Source of the DNA: Blastobasis lacticolella
Taxonomy: Eukaryota; Arthropoda; Insecta; Lepidoptera; Blastobasidae
Reading direction: 5' to 3'
Assembly (NCBI GenBank): GCA_905147135.1
Contig: LR990044.1
Coordinates: 18,855,622 to 18,919,621, forward strand
DNA: 64,000 nucleotides
Of this stretch, positions 50,938 to 62,034 are shown one piece after another. Position 1 is the first letter of the stretch. Every line of letters starts with the position of its first letter. The position numbers and the translations under genes are program-made. The notes under the pieces are model-generated. The model had not been told where the DNA came from and searched no databases. It worked only from the letters and a program-made list of their open reading frames with translations.

Positions 50938-51934
50938 GACCAAAGTTATTATCCAAAACCCCAGATACATAATAACAGCAACCATTGTAAAAGGGGTTGT
51001 CATTGTACACAATGCCGTTTCAAAAAAGGAATGTAACCCAATCGGAGCAACAACTCGCGAGCCGAGCGTACCGCGTATCCTATTGTGGCCGTACTTGAAA
51101 GCCTCGATTATCCCTACGCTCACAGCCCTGTCTAAAAAACGAGTTAGTCACAGCAATGTTCGCAAGTTATCTACAATCGTGAATTAATACGTCGAACAGA
51201 ACCGCCAGACAAGACACCATAGCCTGCAGGCAACGGCCTAAGCCACATACAGCCGGCGGCACGGCAATGTTTATACCACGGTACAACCGCACCCGTTTAG
51301 TAAGCGAGTGACTAGCGGCCAGCTACCACGCGAATGAAAAGTCACTGGCACACCGTAAAAAAGAAAAAAGTTTTTAATCTTTAACACGAGCGAGAGTTTT
51401 CGAAAATGGAACGGCCAGTGTTGTGTTGTGCTCTTGTCGATAATAAGGTTAAGCGGCTTATGTGGTGTGCTGTGACATATGTGATAATGTGAGTGGTGAC
51501 AGTTCGCGTACTTATATCAAACCGCATCGCCCCGTGCGGATAAACAGCACCGGTCTTTTTTGTATTGGCACTTTGATTGATTCTGCAAGCTCGGTGTGAC
51601 GTAACGTAGGTTCTAGTATCGGTAAGCAATATCGGCAGATTAGCGTGCATATATTTTTTTTCGTGTTAGTCTAAATATATTTTTCCTTGAAAATTATTTC
51701 ATACTTAAATACGTTTGTTTATGGACACCAACTTCAATATTTTTGATATTGAATAGGTAGGTTAATAAACAACTTTTCGTGTTCCACTAGCGCAAAGAAC
51801 TATAACTTTTCGTCCGACTGCAAACAACACTCTTTCCTACACTGTATAATTGTTTTTATATATTTTATCTACATAATATGATATACTTATTGCATTTGGT
51901 TGTAAATGCGAAAAGTTCAAACAAAAAACTTTAA
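50938..51934. other. No gene confirmed; one weak first-exon candidate
   Basis: A GC-richer stretch (51180-51450) ends in 'gttttcgaaaATGG' at 51406 with MERPVLCCALVDNK followed by a donor-like AAG|GTTAAG at 51447/51448. Only 14 codons, so this is weak. The remainder is AT-rich. Confidence 0.2.
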
Positions 51935-52387
51935 TCAATTCAATTCAATTCAATTCAATTCATTTATTCGTGGTACACAGGTTATGCAGTTGTTACAATT
52001 TTAGTAGATGGGTCCTCTGTGACCTGCCATCGGCATACAAATTTAGAGTGGGTAATTACAATTTAGAATTCAAATAATTTCATATACATTAAACATTCAA
52101 CAATATAAAATTAGTATTAAATATTCATTATAAAATTCCACTATTTAATGTCATTATTAATTAAATTGTCAATATAAATTATAGTGTAAATAATAATTTG
52201 AATGTCAAATAAAAATATAATGTCAAAGTAATTTAAAAATTAATAAACCACAAATTACTAACACTATTCACAATGACAAAAATGTCAAAATAATAAAATT
52301 TATTACTAATATGCATATAAAATATGTCAAAATAATTAAATAATAGTATAAAATGTCATAACATATCCAAAGTCACATTCATACTGT
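51935..52387 (-). repeat. 3' UTR and (AATTC)n tail of the minus-strand LINE
   Basis: On the minus strand the UTR ends 'cacgaataaatg' and then five GAATT-type units (51937-51962). A simple pentamer tail replaces poly(A), as in CR1-group elements. 'gacctgccatcggcatacaa' is a recurring LINE-UTR string. Confidence 0.7.
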
Positions 52388-53929
52388 TTATTTATACTCC
52401 TTGCACGCCAAAAGAATTTCGTTAATTGTGTAAAACACCCCTTCAACAAGAAAACTGTACAGTTGTTTCTTAAACTTGTTAAGATTTTCTGCTTGGCGTA
52501 TAGTTTTTGGGATCGCGTTGTACAATTTAGGGGCCATCGCAAAAACACTCTTATGAAATAAAGCGGTCTTGCATGGATGGACATGGAGCTGGTCTCGACG
52601 CCGTGCGCTCTCAACATGCGGGAAGAGACCCAGATTTGTTCGCACAAATATTATAATTTCGTAGACATAGAGGGATGGCATCGTTAATAATTTTAACTCT
52701 TTAAAAAATGGTCTACAACTATCCGTACGTTTCAGGTTACAGATGGCTCTTAAGCATCTTTTTTGCGCCCTGAATACAGCTTCCTTCCCTGTTGCGTTAC
52801 CCCAGAAAATAATCCCATACCGCAGCACAGAAGCTACGAGACCGTGATAGGCTAATAGCACAGTATTACGATTTACTACCCTATTTAGTTTGTAAATCGC
52901 GTATGAGGATTGATTTATCTTATTACAAACATAATCGATGTGCGTATTCCAACTCATATTCCGATCCAAGTGTAGGCCTAAAAATTTTGTGACATTCGTA
53001 TTTTCGATTATTTGACCGTTATGAATAATGTTTGTTTGTTGAGTGTCCTTGTATCGTTGCTTAAAATTAATAATTTTAGTTTTATTGAGATTGATTTGTA
53101 GGTTGTTATTTTCCAACCAGTCAATTATTTTAGTTAAAATATTATTTATGTCAGTTATATTATTACAAAGCACCGTGCAGTCATCAGCAAATATAGTAAT
53201 ATAATCATTAATTGCATTTACAATGTCATTAATATAAATAATAAATAATAATGGGCCCAATATACTTCCTTGGGGAACACCATAGTAAACAGTATTGCAG
53301 TTCGATAGGAAATGGGTTTCCACTCTTGTGCTGGGACATATTCTGGTTATTTGTGTCATTTGTTTTCTATCACATAGGTAAGATGCTAACAAATTGTTAA
53401 TGTTTCCCCTGACACCCATAGCTTCTAATTTTTGAATTAATATGTTGTGGTCAACAAAGTCAAACGCCTTTGTTAGATCTAGAAACAGGGCTGTGATTGG
53501 TAACCGGTTGTCTAGTTTTAAATGAATATTATACAGCATATCGTATAAGGCCATATTGATATTTTTGTTCTTACGGAATCCTTTTTGCTGGGGTACCAGT
53601 ATTTTTTTCTTTTCACAGTACTGATAAAGAGAGGCATATATAACTTTTTCTATTATTTTTGAAAATATAGGGATTAAAGCTATAGGTCTATAATTCCTAA
53701 TATTCTCACGGTCATCTTTTTTAAATATTGGTTTGATTATCGTTAATTTAAGTTTGTCCGGGAAAACACCTTCAGAGATGCATAAATTTGTGATATGGCT
53801 AATTGGTGAAGAAATAATATGTGATACATGTTTCACTACTTTGGTGTTAATATTGTCATAGCCAGTACTGTTCGTGTTTTTAAGGTTTTTAATTATCATA
53901 TAAATGTCATGTGGAGTTGTGGGAGTCAT
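52388..53929 (-). CDS. CR1/jockey-type LINE reverse transcriptase, 5'-truncated
   Basis: The best-preserved transposon gene here: 513 codons without interruption. RT motifs in order (residues): NYRPIALIPIFSK near 80-92, QQKGFRKNKNINMA near 113-126, motif A FLDLTKAFDFVDH near 148-160, motif B YGVPQGSILGPLLFIIYIND near 215-234, motif C FADDCTVL near 244-251, NLNKTKIINF, KFLGLHLDRNMSWNTHI, then RAQKRCLRAICN and a C-terminal ...NLNKFKKQLYSFL. The three catalytic aspartates (motif A, and the two of FADD) are present. The endonuclease half (usually ~400 residues) is missing: an in-frame stop lies about 36 nt upstream of the chosen ATG, and DNELNSLY just before the ATG in the same frame suggests that the original ORF ran further. 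It is therefore 5'-truncated and cannot retrotranspose alone. The clean frame points to a fairly recent insertion. Confidence 0.9.
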   Translation of the reverse strand: MTPTTPHDIYMIIKNLKNTNSTGYDNINTKVVKHVSHIISSPISHITNLCISEGVFPDKLKLTIIKPIFKKDDRENIRNYRPIALIPIFSKIIEKVIYASLYQYCEKKKILVPQQKGFRKNKNINMALYDMLYNIHLKLDNRLPITALFLDLTKAFDFVDHNILIQKLEAMGVRGNINNLLASYLCDRKQMTQITRICPSTRVETHFLSNCNTVYYGVPQGSILGPLLFIIYINDIVNAINDYITIFADDCTVLCNNITDINNILTKIIDWLENNNLQINLNKTKIINFKQRYKDTQQTNIIHNGQIIENTNVTKFLGLHLDRNMSWNTHIDYVCNKINQSSYAIYKLNRVVNRNTVLLAYHGLVASVLRYGIIFWGNATGKEAVFRAQKRCLRAICNLKRTDSCRPFFKELKLLTMPSLYVYEIIIFVRTNLGLFPHVESARRRDQLHVHPCKTALFHKSVFAMAPKLYNAIPKTIRQAENLNKFKKQLYSFLVEGVFYTINEILLACKEYK

Positions 53930-54304
53930 ATATAAAGAATTAAGTTCATTATCGGGGATTTATAGAAGTTGGCACTATGTTCCATTATTAATACAACCTC
54001 TAAAATTATGGAAAACTATTAACAAATACAATATTATCCAATACAACGTACCCAGTGTTTATATCCTGCTTGCTAAGAACCTATTTTAAGCGATTATTAA
54101 TTACCAAAATTGTCGGGGCGCCATCTAGTGAGTGGTTAGGAATGCTTTAGATACCTATTGGAAAACTGCTCATTGGTATATTCAATTGGTATATTAAATA
54201 TATATTAAATCCCAACCAAAAATATAAAGTTATAATTATTTGTCTTGAACATTAAATCAAAGCCAAGAATCCTGTTGATCTGAATCTCGCCACTGATGAG
54301 CTTA
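53930..54304 (-). other. Decayed 5' edge of the LINE, then AT-rich DNA
   Basis: Minus-strand frames near 53940-53990 (EHSANFYKSPIMN) may continue the LINE after a frameshift. No target duplication matching the (AATTC)n side was found. Confidence 0.35.
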
Positions 54305-54700
54305 AAATTACTTTTTTATTGCGAAGAGAGCCACACGGTCAGTCGGTCCACCTGATGGAAAACTACCACATTTGCAACGTAAGGCGAGCTGATGCGGTGT
54401 CGGCTTTTACCTTTCAGAGAACCTCAAGTTATTCTACATCTTGCACGTGCGCAGTAACAATACGCGCATGATACCCTACGTTGGTCGGATGCTAGGTATA
54501 GTATCCTCTGACAATGAAATCTTTTCCTTTGTCGGCGGATACGATGGCGCAAATGTGACGGTGGCACTAAGCTACATAAACAGATCCTCGGGATATTTAC
54601 CATAGTACAGAAGGTAGAGATCACATAGAGAGCCAAAGTCTCTCCGGAATCTTAAGGGATTCAATCCGCGTGTGAGCAGCGGATAGTCGACAATGCGAAC
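54305..54700 (-). pseudogene. LINE RT C-terminal remnant
   Basis: The minus strand encodes KKAVRIVDYPLLTRGLNPLR then RRDFGSLCDLYLLYYGKYPE and, after a frameshift, SHLRHRIRRQRKRFH. This is the R..R..D.PLLT..L..L..RR...L..FYR.Y.GE pattern of jockey/CR1 RTs. The 3' part (54305-54420) carries 'cacctgatggaaaactacca', a LINE-tail string. Confidence 0.62.
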
Positions 54701-54857
54701 AGCCTTTTTCACATGACTTAAAAAAGGATATAATTGTGACCTTTAAACAAATTGTGAGCCAAAAGGATTCAAATAAAAATTACTATCTAGAACTACGCGA
54801 GAATAAACAATACACCTACAAATAAAAATAATCAAATCAAATGCCTCAAATGCCTGG

Positions 54858-55125
54858 CTAGTATCATCATCACAGCCCATAACAATCCACTGCAGGACTT
54901 AAGGCCTCTCCCACGAAAGGGAAGGTTATTGCCATAATCTCCACGCTTGGCAGGCGGGTTGGAGATCGCAGTGTTGTAAATATAACAATGGAAAATGCTG
55001 CTGCCCATTTTTCTGACTACGGAGACTCTTGATCTTTTGCCTCGAAAACATTAGTCGCCTTGTACGACACCCATGAGTGTAAGGGGTTGGTGCTATTCTA
55101 CTCTGCCGGACACCACACGGCCATG
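54858..55125 (-). repeat. V-repeat, minus copy
   Basis: From 'atcatcacagcccataacaa' to 'ccggacaccacacggccatg'. Highly similar to 28383-28640. Confidence 0.78.
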
Positions 55126-55160
55126 GCTAGTATACTCATAAATAAATAAAAAACAGAACT

Positions 55161-55330
55161 TCTATACATAGTATGAAACAAAGTCGCTTCCCGCTGTCTG
55201 GCCCTACGAAATTTAATGCGGTTTTCAAGAATAGATACACTGATTCAAGAGGAAACTTAAAAAGCAAGAAAAAAAGGGAAGGTAGTGGTAAATTAGGTGT
55301 ACGCGAACGAAGTCGCGCCGGGTCCACTAG
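55161..55330 (+). mobile_element. HEL, plus copy
   Basis: TCTATACATAGTATGAAAC ... 'gcggttttcaagaatagata'+'cactgattcaag' ... 'acgcgaacgaagtcgcgccg'+'ggtccactag|t'. Intact 5' TC and 3' CTAG. Confidence 0.7.
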
Positions 55331-55620
55331 TTCATAATAAAATGAAATAGGTGCTATGACAGCTTAATTCATAAAAGCTGGTGAGTAAAGCCGACTATTC
55401 TTAATTACATGATCGATCTCTATAGGTGACTGACAGTGTGAAACGTGATTATATTTATCAGCCCACTTATATCATGGTTTCGATTCAATCACGTCGATTG
55501 GATGATGGTGAAACACTATAATTAATACTTAATCGAAAATCTTTTACGGGTAAGCTATCCAGAAGGGAACGTCTTTTCGTTAGGTACTTTGTCATTTTCC
55601 GATTTAAGAATAACTGATCT
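55331..55620. other. No gene recognised
   Basis: Unassigned spacer between two HEL copies. Confidence 0.3.
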
Positions 55621-55814
55621 TCTAAACAAAGTCGCTTCCTGCCGTCCCTCTGTATGTATCTATGTACGTTTAGATCTTTTAAACTACGCAACGGATTTTG
55701 AAACGATTTTCAGCAAAAGATAGAGTGATTCTAGAGGAAGGTTTATAAGTAAGAAAAAAGGGTAAGTGGAGGTAAAGTTGGTGTACGCGAACGAAGTCGC
55801 GCCGGGTCCACTAG
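55621..55814 (+). mobile_element. HEL, plus copy
   Basis: TCTAAACAAAGTCGCTTCC ... 'gtgattctagaggaaggttt'+'ataag' ... 'gaacgaagtcgcgccgggtc'+'cactag|t'. The 5' end lacks the 'atagtataa' block. Confidence 0.68.
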
Positions 55815-55919
55815 TTTTACATAAAACCTGGAGATGAACGGGATAAAAAAGTCTTTGTAATTGGTTATTAGTCCGGTGTAGTTGAATATTGCGCCAACCC
55901 GTTTCACGTTGGCAAACTT

Positions 55920-56040
55920 ATGTCTATTGTTTCAACACTGCAATCTTAAACCCGCCTCCTAACCGTGGAAATTACGGCTAACCCTTCACCAACGTGGAGT
56001 AGGCTCGACCCCAATAAAATACTGCCACGGGCCTATTTAT
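55920..56040 (+). repeat. V-like repeat fragment, diverged
   Basis: 'aacactgcaatcttaaaccc'+'gcctcctaaccgtggaaatt', then 'cgtggagtaggctcgacccc'. Related to the middle of the V-repeat but with a different end. Confidence 0.45.
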
Positions 56041-56149
56041 GATGAGAGCTTCTGATTCTGTTACGTTATATAATTGAAGTTTTAATACCTTTAACCGGCC
56101 ACCGACCTCAGTATCTCATATAAATGTGAATATGGTAATCTATGGTAAT

Positions 56150-56405
56150 TTAATAAATCGGGGCACGTGCTGCGTTAGCTCCAGGGATATTTGAGAAATA
56201 GGTGCCTAAACCTGCCGGTATCAGGAAAGAGGTCCCGCGGGAGGCCGAGAGGCGATGGATTGACATCGCCGAGTCGGATGCGAGAGCCAACGGCTTACGA
56301 CGCGAGGATGCTGAAGACCGGGCGAAGAGGAGGAAGAAAAATAGAAACGTGGACCAGGCAGAAGCCGGGATTGACTGTTAGGAGGATGATGATGATGAAT
56401 GGAAA
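56150..56405 (+). pseudogene. RTE-type LINE C-terminal remnant
   Basis: Frames give RYLRNRCLNLPVSGKRSRGRP, ESDARANGLRREDAEDRAK and RRKKNRNVDQAEAGIDC, ending in (GATGAT). Three frameshifts break it. It is the copy closest to the RTE consensus in its LNLPVSGKRSRGRP segment. Confidence 0.75.
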
Positions 56406-56444
56406 TGCTTGTCAATTCGGATCTGAAATGAGCTCCCAGCTACA

Positions 56445-56610
56445 GTGTTTCCTTTGGTCTATGATATGGGATCGTTCAAGAGGCATATTACACGTCTCTT
56501 CAGAGGCGGGCAACGCATTGGTAGCGCCCCCGGTGTTGTTACTGGCGGCGGTAATATTTTCCATCAGCTGGCCTGCTTGCTTGTTTCTTTGTTGTATAAC
56601 ATGAAAAATG
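56445..56610 (+). repeat. LINE 3' tail (J/K family), plus
   Basis: 'gttcaagaggcatattacac'+'gtctcttcagaggcgggcaa', 'tttccatcagctggcctgct'. It forms an inverted pair with 56965-57135. Confidence 0.65.
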
Positions 56611-56964
56611 GTAAATTACATGATTTTTTTGAGGTAAATTATCACAAAATATTCATTTATTACGTAACACTTGTGGTAAGCGTATGTAACTGTATAATAT
56701 ATCGTAAACAAAACAACTGTCGAAAATAAATACGCATTGTTTCCTCTTATAAAGGATAAAGCATAATAGTCGTAACATTTATGTTAATAAAACAAGCGAA
56801 TCAAGTTAACAACAGGTTATGTTATTGAGTGATTTGTTTTTGAATCTATAACATTATTTAGATATCTGTTTCCTACAGTATTAATCATTCCCTTATGCAA
56901 ATATGTACCCACTGGGCGAATGACCTCGTAAGATGTGATGTGTCAGGTTCAAATTCCACATTTT
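56611..56964. other. AT-rich, no feature recognised
   Basis: Loop between two inverted LINE tails. Confidence 0.35.
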
Positions 56965-57135
56965 TATGTTATGTGGTAGACAAACAGCGTACGCGAGGCC
57001 ATCTGATGGAAAGTGGTCACCGCCACCTAAGGACGTCAGCGATAGTGGCGCCATAACCAATGCGTTGCCTACTTCTAAAGAGGCCTCTAATATACCTCTT
57101 GAAGGTCTAAAGGAAACACGCTGCTGGGAGTTCAT
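56965..57135 (-). repeat. LINE 3' tail (J/K family), minus
   Basis: 'gatggaaagtggtcaccgcc', 'accaatgcgttgcctacttc'+'taaagaggcctctaatatac'+'ctcttgaa'. Reverse partner of 56445-56610. Confidence 0.65.
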
Positions 57136-57159
57136 ATCAATAACCTAATCGACAGGATA

Positions 57160-57395
57160 AATAGGGTAAACCCTGACCAAGATTACATATACTTAAATAT
57201 TTTATATACTACTAGACAGATATTAATGAAACAAAGTTAGGAACTATTTCAATTAAACTGGCTTCCAAATAGAGAACCTGAGAAACTGCATCCAAATCGG
57301 TCCATCCGTTCTAGAGCTGCGATGCAACGGACGGACACACATAGCCACAGATACAAACGGCAACCTTATAACACCCTTTTTTCGTGACACCTTTG
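57160..57395 (+). repeat. Dispersed repeat with 'aatcggtccatccgttc'
   Basis: 'ggtaaaccctgaccaagatt' ... 'tttcaattaaactggcttcc' ... 'ggtccatccgttctagagct' ... 'acagatacaaacggcaacct'. A related, shorter copy lies at 63400-63605. Confidence 0.5.
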
Positions 57396-57550
57396 CTGAC
57401 TTAGTTAGTGTTTGGTGAGCACGTCAGGTGGATTGTTCTTGTCTGTTGATGATGATACCATTCTTAAATTTAATAAACCATCACCACTTTGGTTCATTAC
57501 CACTACTTTCAGTATTAAATATATACCAAAGATATTTCGTTCAAAAGTGA

Positions 57551-57570
57551 GGGTGGGGGTGGGGGTAGGG
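57551..57570 (+). other. G-quadruplex-forming motif
   Basis: gggtgggggtgggggtaggg has four runs of at least 3 G with loops of 1, 1 and 2 nt, an ideal intramolecular quadruplex pattern. No gene start is nearby. Confidence 0.7.
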
Positions 57571-58798
57571 AGGTGAGACAGGCCAAGAAATCGATACATC
57601 ATACATCGTAGTTGAAATCGATTCATGTTGCCCACATCGGCGATTTCAGTTTTTAACACATTTGTTACGTAGAAAAAAAACTATACAAGAACAACTTCGT
57701 TTATTTTACCTATATCAATATTACTCATAATAGTAAAAAATATTGTACGTAGAACCTTTGCAACTTCATAATCACAAAAGCACACCTACCATAATCGAGT
57801 CGCAGTATCCATTTGCGTCATAAACAAACATACAAACCATAATTCTCTTTGGTATTCAACATTTTTTTCCCGTTCAAAAACTAATACATACTGACAACAT
57901 GCTACACACATGTGACTCAGCAAACAAACTGACCGGAGTACTTGTATGAATGTATGTATGGAGGTTTAAACTCGTATTACTGCAAAAAGAATTAAGAAAC
58001 ACTCAACAAAACTGTAATAACAACTCAATTTCGCACAAGTTTTTTTCTTGTTTGAATATTTTTTTAAAGTATTTTTATGCACCCGTGGGTGTATTTTCAT
58101 TGCTGTATACAAAAAAGGTATTTGAACCAGTGACAGCAACATTTTGTTTTTATAGTTTTAAAAGCCTGTCACGGTGTATATATAATAGTAGTTTATGCAA
58201 CTGTCATATAAAAGGGGGTATTAAAACATGAGTGTCTGTCTGTCTGTTACATATAAACAGGAAAATTTAAATTTTGAATTTGTTAAAGACATCGAGGTAT
58301 TAAGCGTACGTTTCGCCCTAAAAGTTATTTTTCGATACAGTTGTATTGAAAATAGTATGGGAAAATGCTGTATTGTAAAGTAATTTTTTTACATTATATT
58401 TCAAAAATAATAATCAGTTTAGAAAAAAGAGGAAGTATATTTAGATGCTGATAAGTCTCTAAACTTAATTACATATTTTTTTAAATACCTACACCTTTTT
58501 AGTTGTCGTCAATTTTGCCTCTTTATCGAGGTATAATTTTATGAAGAGGGAGGTTATCACAATAAAATAGTGTGCGCCAGTTAGCTCTTACTACTTACTT
58601 ACTGTTAGTTACTGACAAATCTCTTTCCGCTAGCATATTCATACATCTTTTTTAACATTTTCGCCAGTTGAGGGTACTCCTGACTTGCCTTGTGTGTTAA
58701 TTTACATATTAATTGATGACTACAACCTTAATTAGATAGGTAGTTTCATTTACAATGTCAAAACATTTTGGAAAATAGCCTTAAGTCAATCTCATAAT
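57571..58798. other. AT-rich, no gene recognised
   Basis: A 93-codon plus frame at 57950-58231 is Phe/Tyr/Lys/Asn-rich with no family features. 'gtgtctgtctgtctgttaca' at 58232 is a short microsatellite-like run. Confidence 0.35.
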
Positions 58799-58799
58799 A

Positions 58800-58915
58800 T
58801 TTTGAGGCATTTCCCGGCATCGCATTGGTAGCGCCCCTGGTGTTGCTGATGTCCACAGGCGGCGGTGACCACTTTCCATCAGGTGCCTGTTTGTCTGCAG
58901 TATCACATAAAAAAA
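58800..58915 (+). repeat. LINE 3' tail (J/K family)
   Basis: 'catcgcattggtagcgcccc'+'tggtgttgctgatgtccaca', ending in an A-run at 58909. Confidence 0.65.
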
Positions 58916-59344
58916 TCGTTCGCGACAGAATTGTTATTTTATTTTTCTACACAATCTTTTGTAGCATTGTCTTTTCTATTTCATTCTACTACGTAGATAA
59001 TAGACAATTATAGAACTGAGTACTTTGTATCCTTTTGATGAAGATTGCTCGGACGTGGGGATGACTTCATACATTTTAATACAACGGTAAAATTAAAGAG
59101 CTGGAAGTATTACTGACCTTCAGTACAAGAGAACATAGGTATGTAATAAATTATGGTATTTATATTTTCTAACTCACATACAATGTTAAAATGATGTCGT
59201 TACTTAGATATATTGACACATGCTTTGACATAAAGAATTGAATTTAAGGTAGGTACAAAGAGATGAGGTACGCGGTAGGTAAGCGGTTTGGGGTCAAGAT
59301 GGCGTTATATGAATTAGTCCAAAATTATTATTACCTATTTATAA
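58916..59344. other. AT-rich, no feature recognised
   Basis: Spacer between a LINE tail and SINE-G. Confidence 0.3.
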
Positions 59345-59606
59345 TCATAATAAAAATAAAAATAAAAATAATAAATATTCGTGGACAAATTCACACAGCG
59401 CCATCTAGCCCCAAATTAAGCAAAGCTTGTACTATGGGTGCTAGATAACTGATTTACTACTTAAATACTTTTTAAATACATTCTTATTATACATAGAACA
59501 CCCAGACCCGTAACAGAAATTAAAATTCATCATTTCAATTTCTGCCCGGCCGGGAATCGAACCCGGGACCTCTTGCGTGGCAGACCATTGAACCACTCAG
59601 GTCGTC
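59345..59606 (-). mobile_element. SINE-G, near full-length copy
   Basis: The (TTTTA)n-like tail is at 59347-59375; the head has a 17-bp deletion ('gtggcagaccattgaacc', missing 'ggcatgttg'). Confidence 0.85.
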
Positions 59607-59869
59607 ATGGCCGTGCAATGCCGGACTGAGCATTATTACGCCAACCCCATCAGGTGGTAGGACTCTGTTAAGTCCGCTTGCATGATCGAGTACCACCGCC
59701 TTATCTATTTCTGCCTCCAAGCAACAATGCTTGTTATGTACCGGTTAGGTACCCAGCGCAATTATAGGCATGAGGCATTTTATCTTGGTCTTCACAGTGG
59801 CAACGCACTGTGGTTTTGCATTTTTGTTGCCTGCAACAGTTTTAATGCTATGGGCTAAGCTAGCAGCTA
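59607..59869 (-). repeat. Unassigned DNA with a dispersed-repeat fragment
   Basis: 59770-59860 ('ttatcttggtcttcacagtg'+'gcaacgcactgtggttttgc') is the reverse of the repeat at 13630-13815. Confidence 0.45.
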
Positions 59870-60185
59870 GTTTGTACTTGCGTATAATGAAAAGCCCCGT
59901 TCAATTGAAGAGTGATCGTATAAAGCTTGGCGTATTAATGTCAGAGGAAGATCAGAGGACCTGTCTAGGCCAGAAAATGGCTTATTGGCTTTTCCTTTTT
60001 CTAGAGAGGCCAAAGCTTTATATAGGATTGTTAGGCTAGGAATGTCATAAAGAATATTTTTGTGTTTTGTATGTGTTTCATTATTTATACTATGCTGTGT
60101 CGACTTGTATAATTGAGTAACATTGTCTTCGGACAAAGCACCTTAAATAAAAAAAATAAAAAAAAAGATGGCGGTCAAATGCCTG
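59870..60185 (+). repeat. Probable LINE 3' end inserted in a LINE-A tail
   Basis: 'ttcggacaaagcaccttaaa'+'taaaaaaaataaaa' is a polyadenylated-type end at 60128-60166, followed at once by 'gatggcggtcaaatgcctga', the LINE-A terminus. ORFs over it are on both strands and not convincing. Confidence 0.45.
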
Positions 60186-60805
60186 ACTAATTCTAAAAAA
60201 AACGTTTCAACGTGATCTGTATCAAAATTTTCCGTTCGTACCACATCACGGACTTGTTCATTCATTACTAACTGGGATTAAGAGCATTTATAACTAACAT
60301 AGCGGGCTGCTGCGCAGAACATATTTCCATAGTGCGTTTATTAATCATACGTGAGCATGTAAGCTCGCTGTGCGCAGGCGCATAATTATTTATGACTTCG
60401 CATGTCATTGGTCGGCTCCAAGTGCGATTCTTTAGCCGTCGGTGCTTGGGAGAATGTTTTTGTCGGTGCCATAATTAATGTATGCATTCTTTTCGTGATT
60501 GTGGAATGTGAATCTACATATATATGTAGTCATTATGGCATTCATATGAATGCAAATGTGTTTCGGTACGGTTTGTGGTCGATTAAAAAGTTCGGTTGGG
60601 TGCGATGGGATCTGAAAGAGGCGGTTCGTATGCCGAAGAGAGGGAATTGTTAGTGTAGGTATAAATTCTGCAAGAGCGGCAAATGCATATGTTTGTCCAT
60701 TTGCGTGTCCTCTGATTACGTCAGCTAGTATCCCAGTGTACTTACCATATTGGTCTATAAAAATATCAAAATAAATAAAGAAGGACGTAAAAAAATAAAA
60801 AAAAT
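60186..60805. other. No gene confirmed; 83-codon frame at 60402-60653
   Basis: The frame (MSLVGSKCDSLAVGAWENVF ... AVRMPKRGNC) lies in DNA of nearly balanced composition with no repeat copies in the window. It has one hydrophobic stretch (VGAIINVCILFVIV) that could be a membrane segment. I do not recognise it. It could be non-coding conserved DNA. Confidence 0.25.
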
Positions 60806-60807
60806 AA

Positions 60808-60870
60808 TCATCTTGGCGTTAATGTCCTGGTTGTGCCCTCGCGCAGGGCCTGGGGTCTGTCTTGACCATT
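60808..60870 (-). mobile_element. SINE-T 3' fragment
   Basis: 'catcttggcgttaatgtcct'+'ggttgtgccctcgcgcaggg'; a stub of about 60 bp. Confidence 0.65.
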
Positions 60871-61440
60871 GATTGAAAGAAGGACGTAAACTGCAGTGAA
60901 ATCGCGGGAAATCAAAGAAGTGTTGAAAAGATAACCAGGAAAAAAGAAAAAGTTACGACTTATTTTATACACGTAGAAAGTGAAGTTTTAGGTCAGAATT
61001 CTAGCTAGAATCTTTTATTTTTCAATCTATGTATGAAGACCAGAGAGCGACTTGTAGGAAAAAATTGTTATTTTTTATGTTTCCAATTAAAAAAACTGTT
61101 CATATCATGAGTCAGTGGCTTTTAAATTTAATAAACATTAATAACTTAATTCAGAATTAACATAACGACTATTATAATGTGTGAAAAACTTACATTATTA
61201 TTACGAATAATGTGCTACAAACATTTTTTATTGATTTTTAATGTGGTCGATTAATCAAAGTTCGACATAGATCTTCGCACTTATAGAGGCCATATTTATT
61301 TGTTTATGTTAATTTATGTAAGGATATGAACTAGCCAATGACAACACGTTAGCAAACAAATGGCCTATGTAATCAAGTAGCGTATGTTTTAACTCTAAAC
61401 AACCTCCATGCCAAATCTCATTAAAATCAGTTAATCCAAT
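60871..61440. other. AT-rich, no feature recognised
   Basis: No convincing ORF or repeat. Confidence 0.35.
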
Positions 61441-61444
61441 GAAT

Positions 61445-61580
61445 CATATTTTTTATTTTTTATTATTTATAACACTTTATTGTACATTAAAGGAGATTGT
61501 AAAAATACAGTTTAAAACAATATAGGTACAAGGGCGGCCTTATCGCTAATTGCCGTCTCTTTCAGGCAACCATTATCATA
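61445..61580 (-). repeat. LINE 3' UTR fragment
   Basis: The minus strand reads 'ggttgcctgaaagagacggc'+'aattagcgataaggccgccc', then 'caataaagtgttataaataa'+'taaaaaat'. This is a very common lepidopteran CR1/jockey LINE 3' UTR with its polyadenylation-like AATAAA. Confidence 0.65.
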
Positions 61581-62034
61581 CCCATATACGAGTATAAGAA
61601 TAGTAACACCTGGATAACAGAATTACCATTATAATAAACTGCCTAAGTTTAAGTGAAACTAGGGTAAAAAGTGTTTTTAATTTATCATACTATGACTATG
61701 GAGTTCACTCAAGAATGCCCTAAACAAAGTGTCAACTACTTTGTTAAATCTTAGCCTTAAACATAATCAAAAGCGGGGTCTAAAGTATATCAATCTGAGT
61801 CAATCTATATTCAACAATATATATTGTAGTTTTATTTGACTACAGTGGCGACGTCTAGAAGGCGTTACCTCACGTCTGTAACAATGGCGTGTCCGTCCGT
61901 ACGTCTGTCTATCGCACGATTCCCGGCCTGCCTTATCTCTGTATCAGATTTCTTGACAGAATTAGTGGAGTGGCTAGATGGTGTTATACAGGTTATGGCT
62001 CGAAATTTATATTTACACATATTTTTATTCATTC
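61581..62034. other. No gene recognised
   Basis: Open stretches at 61836-62174 overlap each other in three frames and run into a HEL copy. They have no family features. Confidence 0.35.
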
